Of a stretch of DNA of 64,000 bases, positions 1 through 6,337 are shown piece by piece. The notes beneath the pieces were generated by a model. That model was not told the DNA's origin. It worked only from the letters and a program-made list of their open reading frames with translations, and did no database searches. The translations under genes were made by a program, and so were the position numbers. Origin of the DNA: Sphingobacteriales bacterium (GTDB taxonomy: Bacteria; Bacteroidota; Bacteroidia; Chitinophagales; Chitinophagaceae). Numbering within the stretch: position 1 is the first letter of the stretch; each line of letters starts with the position of its first letter. Location of the stretch: assembly GCA_016185185.1 (NCBI GenBank), contig JACPOD010000050.1, forward strand, positions 16,802-80,801, read 5' to 3'.

Positions 1-1119
1 CGCTTTTTAAAAGCGGGGGATAAACCAAAAAAAAATAATGGATTTGATGATGTCTTCAATGATTTTTTTGGTGACGAAATGCTCAACGAAGAAACAGAAG
101 AGCACAACCTTACACAGCAAACAAAACCATTAACCATTACAGTTAAGCCCCTGCCCGAAAATGGCAAACCAGCAAGTTTTAATGGCGCCGTTGGAAAGTT
201 TAGCATACAAGCAGCATTAAATAATCAGCAAATTGCCGCAAATGAAACGGGTACTTTAAAGGTGATAGTGGAAGGGAAAGGTAATTTGCCTATGATTAAT
301 GCACCAGTTGTAAACTGGCCTAAGGAAATAGAAACATTTGAACCAACTGCCAGAGACGATATTGATAACACAACTGCTCCGGTAAGCGGAAGTAAAACTT
401 TTGAATATCCTTTTAGTGTGAACGATAAGGGAAATTATATAATCCCTTCAGTAAGCCTTTCTTATTTTAATCCTGAAACGGAAACCTACGAAACAGCAAA
501 TGCACCAATCATAAACTTTGCTGTAAATAAAATAGCTCCCAAACAAGAATTGGTTATTAAAGATTACCCGGAAGAAGAACAGGAAAACTTTAGTGAAAGA
601 CTTTATCGCTTTTATGAAAAAACGCTTAACAAAGAATGGTGGTGGCCGGCAATGCTGCTGGTTTTATTGCTATGGTGCAGTTATCAATGGCGGCAAAAAG
701 TAAAAATATCTGCCGCTAAAAAGGAACTAAGGCGAATACTTGAAGAAGAAAACAAAACAGAAACCGCAATCCCGTTAACGGAAGGGGCAATTTCTACTTT
801 TAATAACGACCCGCTGGATAAAGCCCGGCAGGAATTAAAAAAAGAAAACCCCACAGGCTTTTACAATGAGTTACATACAGGGCTTTGGACCTATTTGCAA
901 CAAAAATACCAGCTTGGCCCGATGGATATGAACAAAAAAATAATCATTAGTAAATTAAAAGCCGATTTATTTGATGAAAACTTTATAGCAAGTTTCCAAC
1001 AGTTGCTTGATGCTTGTGAAATAGCTTTGTATTCACCTGTTCATACACCTGCCGAAATGTATCAATTGTTGCAGGAAGCAGAAACATTTATAAAAAAGGT
1101 AGAGTACAAAATTGTATAG
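1..1119 (+). CDS. batD: BatD family protein, C-terminal part (5' end outside window)
   Basis: The frame is open from base 1, so the start lies upstream. About 372 residues are visible. They hold two beta-rich Ig-like blocks typical of the BatD/oxygen-tolerance family, then one membrane helix around residues 213-231 (a WWW motif followed by a Leu-rich stretch), then a charged cytoplasmic tail of about 140 residues with predicted helices. BatD normally sits at the end of an aerotolerance (bat) operon with MoxR ATPase and BatA/B/C, which would lie left of the window. The gene ends with TAG only 3 bases from the convergent response regulator, with no terminator between them. Family assignment rests on domain order and length; the biochemical role of Bat proteins is not well defined. 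Confidence 0.82.
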   Translation, partial: RFLKAGDKPKKNNGFDDVFNDFFGDEMLNEETEEHNLTQQTKPLTITVKPLPENGKPASFNGAVGKFSIQAALNNQQIAANETGTLKVIVEGKGNLPMINAPVVNWPKEIETFEPTARDDIDNTTAPVSGSKTFEYPFSVNDKGNYIIPSVSLSYFNPETETYETANAPIINFAVNKIAPKQELVIKDYPEEEQENFSERLYRFYEKTLNKEWWWPAMLLVLLLWCSYQWRQKVKISAAKKELRRILEEENKTETAIPLTEGAISTFNNDPLDKARQELKKENPTGFYNELHTGLWTYLQQKYQLGPMDMNKKIIISKLKADLFDENFIASFQQLLDACEIALYSPVHTPAEMYQLLQEAETFIKKVEYKIV

Positions 1120-1122
1120 AAA

Positions 1123-1833
1123 TTAATTGGTAAACTTATATCCCATTCCCCTTACAGAATGAAAATACCTTGGGTTACGGCTATCTTCTTCAAAATATTT
1201 ACGAAAGCTGAGGATAAAATTATCAATCGTTCGGGTAGTAGGATATACATTATAACCCCAAACTGCCTGTAATATTTTTTCACGGGTAACTACTTCATTT
1301 TTATTTTCTATGAGCAGTTTAAGCAGCATAGCTTCCTTTTTGCTGAGTTCAATTTTTTCTTTTTTATAATTGATGGCCTCCAGGGCTTTAAAGTCAACAG
1401 AGTTGTTGCCAAAACTGTATTCACTGCCAATAGTTTCTTTATCGAGCAACAATTTATTTTTATCAATAAGCTTTTGCACCCTCAGTAAAAGTTCTTCCAG
1501 GTTAAAGGGTTTGGTTAAATAATCATCAGCCCCTTTTTTCAGCCCCAACACCCTGTCTGCGGAACTGTTTTTAGCACTTAATATTAAAACAGGCAGGGCA
1601 GTATGCTGCAGACGCAGGGTTTCTAATACAGTTATACCGTCAATCTCGGGCAGCATGATATCCAGTATCACTAAATCAAAATACTCGTTTTGTAAAGCTT
1701 TTAATGCAGAAGGTCCATCAAAGGCAGAACTTACTTCATAGCCTTCCATTTCAAGGTTAAGCTTAAGAGCTTCCTGTAAGTTCTCCTCATCTTCTACCAG
1801 TAAAACTGAAGCGATTGCTTTTTCCTTAGCCAT
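1123..1833 (-). CDS. OmpR-family response regulator
   Basis: 236 residues. An N-terminal receiver domain (about 8-122) has the acidic pair in LVEDEEN, the phospho-acceptor Asp near residue 58 in LVILDIMLPE, and the conserved Lys in LTKPFN. A winged-helix Trans_reg_C domain (about 140-234) has the usual RTIDNFILSFRKYF recognition helix and the C-terminal RGMGYKF wing. It is the last gene of a minus-strand cluster and starts 2 bases after the stop of its kinase partner, so the two are almost certainly cotranscribed. The regulator looks intact while the adjacent kinase lacks its phospho-acceptor region, so it may be fed by another kinase or be orphaned. Confidence 0.93.
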   Translation of the reverse strand: MAKEKAIASVLLVEDEENLQEALKLNLEMEGYEVSSAFDGPSALKALQNEYFDLVILDIMLPEIDGITVLETLRLQHTALPVLILSAKNSSADRVLGLKKGADDYLTKPFNLEELLLRVQKLIDKNKLLLDKETIGSEYSFGNNSVDFKALEAINYKKEKIELSKKEAMLLKLLIENKNEVVTREKILQAVWGYNVYPTTRTIDNFILSFRKYFEEDSRNPRYFHSVRGMGYKFTN

Positions 1834-1835
1834 TT

Positions 1836-2528
1836 CTATTTATAAAAATTAACTCCAAAGATAGTTCCACGGGGAGTATTATCTGTGATATTAATTTCAG
1901 CCCCGTGATCTTCAATGATCTTTTTGGTGATATATAATCCAAGCCCTGTGCCTTTTGTTTTACGGGTATTTTCATTGCCTACCCGGTAAAACTTATTAAA
2001 AACCTGTTTCTTTTCTGCATCGTCAATACCCGAGCCTTCGTCAGATATCTCCAGGTTTATTCTATCCCCCTCGTCTGTAAGATCAATATTTACCGTTGAG
2101 TCTTCCGGTGAATATTTTAATGCATTTTCAAGTAAGTTATTAACCGCAATTTGCATAAGCAGCGTATCTCCAATAACATACAGATCGGGTTCAATAGAAG
2201 ATTCTATAATACGGTTAACAAACCGTTGTTTAAAATCCTGTACACAGCCGTCTGCTAAAACAGATAAATTGATCTCTTCTTTTTCTATACTAAGATTGCC
2301 GCTGTCAATTTGTGCAGCCAGTAAAATATTATTGGTTAATGTATTAAGGCGGTTTTCGAACTGTGGATCATCTTTAACCAGTTCCTGGATTTTATAATCG
2401 GTCATTGCTTTATTTTGTTTTTCTAAAGCGATATACCACCAGGACAGGGCAGCTATGATATATAAAAGAAGGAACCAGTAAACAACCGTAATGGAGGAAA
2501 GCTTATATATTTTTTTGCTAAAAGGCAT
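1836..2528 (-). CDS. Sensor histidine kinase lacking its H-box (internally deleted)
   Basis: 230 residues. The N-terminus has one membrane helix (about 14-34) followed by a short periplasmic-like stretch, then an abrupt join to ENRLNTLTNNILLAAQ, which in this family is the last helix of the HisKA domain. The catalytic HATPase_c part is complete: N-box NNLLENALKYS (about 129), G1 DEGSGI, F-box FYRVG and G2 GTGLGLYI. What is missing, compared with family architecture, is the rest of the sensor loop, the second membrane helix and the HisKA H-box (HELKTP-type), about 90 residues, removed in frame near base 2360. It starts at TGATG, overlapping the true stop of gldH. It cannot autophosphorylate in the usual way. 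Whether the deletion is real or an assembly collapse is open. Confidence 0.85.
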   Translation of the reverse strand: MPFSKKIYKLSSITVVYWFLLLYIIAALSWWYIALEKQNKAMTDYKIQELVKDDPQFENRLNTLTNNILLAAQIDSGNLSIEKEEINLSVLADGCVQDFKQRFVNRIIESSIEPDLYVIGDTLLMQIAVNNLLENALKYSPEDSTVNIDLTDEGDRINLEISDEGSGIDDAEKKQVFNKFYRVGNENTRKTKGTGLGLYITKKIIEDHGAEINITDNTPRGTIFGVNFYK

Positions 2529-2877
2529 CAGCGGTTTTTTTCAATTCTTATTCCCGCATTCATCACATGGAGTAATGGGTTGTCACGCATATTTTGTTCC
2601 AGTTGAATGCTGTAAGTGCCCTGTTGTTTAAACCGGATCCCTTTAAATAAAATGATACGGTGTTGTATTCATAGGCCTCAGTATGCCTAAGGCTCAGGTA
2701 AATGTTGTAAGACGAAACAGTATCGCTAATAACAAAACTTATTTCCGGTTTATAATCCCAGGCCCATTCATGTTTGGGTATCTCAACGTTTTTTTCAAAC
2801 ACGTCGATTTTCATGCAAGTGGCAAAACTTAACAAAAAACAAACGGTAAGCAAATAAATGATTGGAGATTTTTTCAA
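2528..2877 (-). pseudogene. gldH: GldH-like gliding motility lipoprotein, frameshifted by internal deletion
   Basis: The N-terminal 80 or so residues match GldH: a signal peptide ending in a Cys (FATCMK), then VEIPKHEWAWDYKP and a YNIYLSLRHTEAYEYNT stretch. Read straight on, the frame runs into unrelated sequence and stops at 2563. From about 2660 a second frame gives GIRFKQQGTYSIQLEQ, then MRDNPLLHVMNAGIRIEK and a stop at 2528, which is the typical GldH C-terminus. The middle of the protein (about 40-50 residues, the GSGLGDIYD-type part) is absent and the frames no longer match, so this is a deletion with frameshift rather than a simple 1-base slip. The true stop overlaps the kinase start (TGATG). 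GldH works with GldK/L/M/N in gliding and type IX secretion. Confidence 0.8.
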
Positions 2878-2907
2878 GCGGGATGTTTTTACAAAAGTAA
2901 CGCAGAA

Positions 2908-3783
2908 CTATAAAACATTTAAAATCTGTTCTTTTGCTTTCTCCAGTTCATCTTTCATCATAACCACGCATTTCTGAATGGTAGAATCATATGCTTTAGC
3001 CCCGGTGGTATTAATTTCCCGGCCAATTTCCTGCAGTACAAACGAAAGTTTTTTCCCTTTACTCTCTTCTACTTCCGCTAACAGGCTTTTAAAATATTCA
3101 CAATGGTTTTTCAACCTTACTTGCTCTTCACTAATATCTATTTTTTCTATGTAGTAAATAAGTTCCTGTTCCAGCCGGTTACCATCGTAATTGGTTTTTC
3201 CCACATGCTCTTCCAGTAAACGGGTAATTCCTTCTCTTATTTTTTGCTGGCGTAGCGGTTCCAGCTTTGCTACTTCTTCCTGTAACTTTTCAATATTACC
3301 GATCCGTAACAGCAGATCATCTTCCAGCGACTTACCTTCTTCTAACCGGTGAATATTTAAATCATCTATAGCAGCCAGCAATACTTTTTTGAATTTTTGC
3401 CATTCGTCATCTGTTAATGTTTCCCCGGTGGGAGTTATCACTTCAGGGAGTTTTAATAATGTACTCAGGATACCAGATGCATCCAAGTTTAGCTCCCTGG
3501 ATAATTTTTCAACGGGTGCATAATAAGCTTTTGCCAGCTCTACATTAATAGATACAGGTTTGGAGTTACCAGATTCTTTCAGGCTGATAATACAATCAAT
3601 GCTGCCCCGGCCCAGCTTACCCATAAGAATGGTCCGGATATCAAACTCAAAAGGTTTTAAAAACCCCGGTAATTTTAAGGAAAGCTCAAATTGCTTCCCA
3701 TTGAGAGATTTTATATCAATTAAAAAAGTTTTATCACCCACGGTTTGTTCAGCTCTTCCAAAACCCGTCATTGATTTTAACAT
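2908..3783 (-). CDS. yicC: YicC family endoribonuclease-like protein
   Basis: I chose the ATG that gives MLKSMTGFGRAE, the conserved YicC start; the frame is open further upstream but that part has no family similarity. The protein is 291 residues, the normal length. The N-terminal YicC_N domain (1-155) and the C-terminal DUF1732 domain (about 205-291, with LEQELIYYIEKIDISEE and EIGREINTTGAKA) are both complete. E. coli YicC has been linked to RNA turnover and is reported as an RNase. A near-consensus -7 box (TATCTTACG) lies about 15 bases upstream of the ATG. An orphan hairpin terminator lies 120 bases upstream on the same strand. The gldH remnant follows after 30 bases. Confidence 0.93.
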   Translation of the reverse strand: MLKSMTGFGRAEQTVGDKTFLIDIKSLNGKQFELSLKLPGFLKPFEFDIRTILMGKLGRGSIDCIISLKESGNSKPVSINVELAKAYYAPVEKLSRELNLDASGILSTLLKLPEVITPTGETLTDDEWQKFKKVLLAAIDDLNIHRLEEGKSLEDDLLLRIGNIEKLQEEVAKLEPLRQQKIREGITRLLEEHVGKTNYDGNRLEQELIYYIEKIDISEEQVRLKNHCEYFKSLLAEVEESKGKKLSFVLQEIGREINTTGAKAYDSTIQKCVVMMKDELEKAKEQILNVL

Positions 3784-3903
3784 AAATTGTTCTTTTGTGC
3801 GTAAGATAGTTTTTTTAACCTTATTAAATACAGTTGTACACTGGTTGATAGTGATAGGATATTTATAAAAGAAACTTTTTTCGGCAGTTGCTGCAAAAGA
3901 AAA

Positions 3904-3925
3904 ATCCTCCTGAAAACAGGAGGAT
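3904..3925 (-). terminator. Orphan intrinsic terminator upstream of yicC
   Basis: A perfect 9-bp stem (ATCCTCCTG/CAGGAGGAT) with an AAAA/TTTT loop. Only on the minus strand is it followed by a T-rich run (TTTTTCTTTT, bases 3903-3894). No minus-strand gene lies upstream of it: the next gene, at 4403, is on plus. It therefore ends either a small RNA or an attenuated leader of yicC. Just upstream on the same strand lies a 16-nt segment (3953-3938) complementary to one at the similar structure near 35.2 kb. Confidence 0.7.
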
Positions 3926-3930
3926 CTCAT

Positions 3931-4402
3931 TATATGGATGGGTTAGTAAGTACCGGGGAATATTTTTCCCTACACAATATTAAAAATTATTTTATCATAA
4001 GAAAAAAAAATTCCAAAATATTTTATTCACATTTTTTTTATGCTTGTGGAAAAGGGTGTTGTTTTTTAACTCATTTATGAGTAAATAATTTGCGCAAACT
4101 GAAAGCAAATAAAAAAATGAAAGGAGTTAGTTTGAAAAAACTAATAGTTGAAATCCTTTACTATGCAGTGTTTCATTGAAAAGCAACGAAAGAAAAATAA
4201 AGTGATCAATTATTATTTCTATATTTTATTGGTGTAATAATACTTTTTTGTAACCCCACAACAGGGGAGAAGACAACTGTATAAAATTATTTTTAAGAAG
4301 GCTCAATGCTGCAGTTTTTCTTAAATAAATGGCATTTCAGGCAGCTTGTTATAATGATTGCAGAATGAAAACACCTGTTAACTTTGCGAAAAGATTACAA
4401 CA
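3931..4402. other. 472-base gap between divergent yicC and LpxD-like gene
   Basis: No protein-coding potential was seen. It holds a possible short minus-strand transcript ending at the 3904-3925 terminator, with a partial -7 match (AATATTTTGG, around 4012-4021), and the plus-strand promoter of the LpxD-like gene at its right end. The rest is AT-rich with no recognisable element. Confidence 0.6.
4358..4386 (+). promoter_or_regulatory. Bacteroidota-type promoter of LpxD-like gene
   Basis: TTG (4358-4360), an 18-base spacer, then TAACTTTG (4379-4386), an exact TAnnTTTG -7 box. The start codon lies 16 bases beyond it. Confidence 0.7.
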
Positions 4403-5350
4403 ATGAAATTTAAATTACCCGTTCCGGTTAAATGGATAGCTGATTTTATAGCTGCGGAACTGATAGGAAATAAAGAAGGATTGGCAACCGGCATTAATGA
4501 AATTCATAAAGTTGAAAAAGGTGATATTGTTTTTGTTGATCATCCCAGGTATTATGATAAATGTATCCATTCGGCCGCATCATTTATTATTATTAATAAG
4601 CAAACAGATTGTCCGGAGGGTAAAGCATTGCTGGTAGTAGATACTCCGTTTGATGCGTATATTAAATTAGTCCGGCACTTCAGACCGTTTAACCCATCTG
4701 CAAAAGCAATCAGCGATTCGGCAATTATTGGTACAGATACTGTTCTTTTCCCCAATATTTTTATTGGTAATAATGTAACGATTGGCACCAATTGTATTAT
4801 TCATCCCAACGTTTCAATTTATGATGATACTGTAATTGGTAATAACGTGGTAATACATGCCGGAACAACGGTTGGCTCCGACGCATTTTATTTCAATACA
4901 AAAAAAGACAGGGAAGTGTGGTATAAAAAAATGGAAAGCTGTGGAAGGGTGCTTATTGAAGACGATGTGGAAATAGGTGCAGGTTGTACTATTGACAGAG
5001 GCGTAAGCAGCGATACCATTATTGGGAGAGGAACAAAGTTTGATAATATGGTGCACATTGGTCACGATACTGTGATTGGAAAGAACTGTTTGTTTGCGGC
5101 CCAGGTTGCAGTAGCTGGTGCCACAACTATAGAAGATGGAGTGGTGCTGTGGGGACAGGTTGGTGTAAATAAAACATTAACGATTGGGGCTAATGCTATC
5201 GTATTGGCTCAAAGTGGTGTGGGGGGATCGCTGGAAGGTGGCCAAATATACTTTGGAACGCCGGCAGAAGATGCTTCTAAAAAGAAAAGAGAAATTGTCT
5301 GGATCAAACGAATCCCGGAAATGTGGGAACAACTCAAAAAAATGAAATAA
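4403..5350 (+). CDS. LpxD-like UDP-3-O-acylglucosamine N-acyltransferase paralogue
   Basis: 315 residues. An N-terminal UDP-binding-like domain (1-95) is followed by a left-handed beta-helix of hexapeptide repeats (about 98-275: [28 protein letters not shown] and so on) and a short C-terminal helix. The motif [14 protein letters not shown] contains the catalytic His of LpxD. LpxD adds the N-linked 3-hydroxy fatty acid to the lipid A precursor in the cytoplasm. Bacteroidota often carry a main LpxD next to lpxC/lpxA and a shorter paralogue elsewhere; this stand-alone copy of about 315 residues fits the paralogue, so its substrate is uncertain. It has its own promoter (TAACTTTG) and no lipid A gene beside it. 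Confidence 0.85.
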   Translation: MKFKLPVPVKWIADFIAAELIGNKEGLATGINEIHKVEKGDIVFVDHPRYYDKCIHSAASFIIINKQTDCPEGKALLVVDTPFDAYIKLVRHFRPFNPSAKAISDSAIIGTDTVLFPNIFIGNNVTIGTNCIIHPNVSIYDDTVIGNNVVIHAGTTVGSDAFYFNTKKDREVWYKKMESCGRVLIEDDVEIGAGCTIDRGVSSDTIIGRGTKFDNMVHIGHDTVIGKNCLFAAQVAVAGATTIEDGVVLWGQVGVNKTLTIGANAIVLAQSGVGGSLEGGQIYFGTPAEDASKKKREIVWIKRIPEMWEQLKKMK

Positions 5351-5372
5351 AAAAGGGAGGTTTTATCCTCCC
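5347..5372 (-). terminator. Terminator of the LytTR/sensor operon
   Basis: Stem GGGAGG/CCTCCC with a 6-base loop. On the minus strand it is followed by TTTTTTAT. It overlaps the end of the convergent LpxD-like gene and lies about 210 bases downstream of the LytTR regulator. Confidence 0.65.
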
Positions 5373-5516
5373 CGCAATTCATAAGTTAGCATGAATAACT
5401 CAATCTGAAAATGTATTTTGGCCATCACTGACCATAACCCGTTTTTAAATTCCCAAGGCTTTCACCATTGGTAATACCAAAATACAACCGAACATCAGGA
5501 ATCTCTATCTGAAATT

Positions 5517-5551
5517 AATAACTGTGCAGGATGGCTCAATAACTGTGCAGG
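5517..5551. repeat. Two direct copies of a 14-bp unit, 21-bp period
   Basis: AATAACTGTGCAGG occurs at 5517-5530 and again at 5538-5551, in the non-coding gap between convergent genes. I recognise no function for it. Confidence 0.6.
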
Positions 5552-5581
5552 TATGGGTCTTTTTTTACGATTAAAAGGTTG

Positions 5582-6328
5582 CTATTGTTCAAACTTTGAA
5601 AGGAATTCATCTCTTTTGCGGGTAGAAACTTCTATAGACGTATTATCCTGCATTTCTATATATCCACCCCTCCCTTTGAAATATTTCTTTACAAAGGCAA
5701 GGTTAACGATATGCGAATGATGAATTCTGCAAAACTCTTCTTCCGGTAAAAGGTCTTCGTACTCTTTTAATGATTTACTTACTACAAATTTTTGTTTATC
5801 GGCCAGGTAAATAATGGTATAACTGCCGCTTGCTTCGCAACGAATAATATTTTCAACACTTGTAAAATATAAACCATCATTTGTTGGAAGCCCGATTTTT
5901 TGCTGCACCGGTTTGCCTCCTTTAATATTTTTCAGAAATACATCCAGCTTCTGGTCCATATTTTTTTCCTTAACTCTCTCCAATACTTTTTGAACAGCAG
6001 TTTTTAAATCATCTATATCAACTGGTTTTAAAAGATAATCCAATGCACAATACCGAAAGGCTTTTAAAGCATAATTATCAAAAGCTGTAACAAAAATTAC
6101 CTGAAAATGTACCGGCATTAATTTGTCCAGCAGGTCAAAGGCATTACCAAAAGGCATTTCAATATCCAGGAACACTAAATCCGGTTGTATCGTTTTAATT
6201 AAGGAAATGGCTGATTCGAAACTTTCTGCTTCGCCTGCCACGGCAACCTGCGGACAAAATTCTTCCAGCAGGTTTTTTAAAATCCTGTTGTTGCGTGGCT
6301 CATCATCTACAAGTATCGTGCTGATCAT
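5582..6328 (-). CDS. LytTR-family response regulator
   Basis: 248 residues. A receiver domain (about 3-120) carries the acidic cluster VDDEP and the phospho-acceptor Asp near 55 in LVFLDIEMP. A C-terminal LytTR DNA-binding domain (about 145-245) has the ERIHHSHIVNL-type core (here CRIHHSHIVNLAFVKKY). It follows the 973-residue sensor gene by 9 bases and is the natural partner of that sensor's His_kinase module. Such pairs usually control a few nearby genes, here perhaps the CarboxypepD_reg-like gene next to the sensor; that is inference. Confidence 0.93.
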   Translation of the reverse strand: MISTILVDDEPRNNRILKNLLEEFCPQVAVAGEAESFESAISLIKTIQPDLVFLDIEMPFGNAFDLLDKLMPVHFQVIFVTAFDNYALKAFRYCALDYLLKPVDIDDLKTAVQKVLERVKEKNMDQKLDVFLKNIKGGKPVQQKIGLPTNDGLYFTSVENIIRCEASGSYTIIYLADKQKFVVSKSLKEYEDLLPEEEFCRIHHSHIVNLAFVKKYFKGRGGYIEMQDNTSIEVSTRKRDEFLSKFEQ

Positions 6329-6337
6329 GAAATAAAA

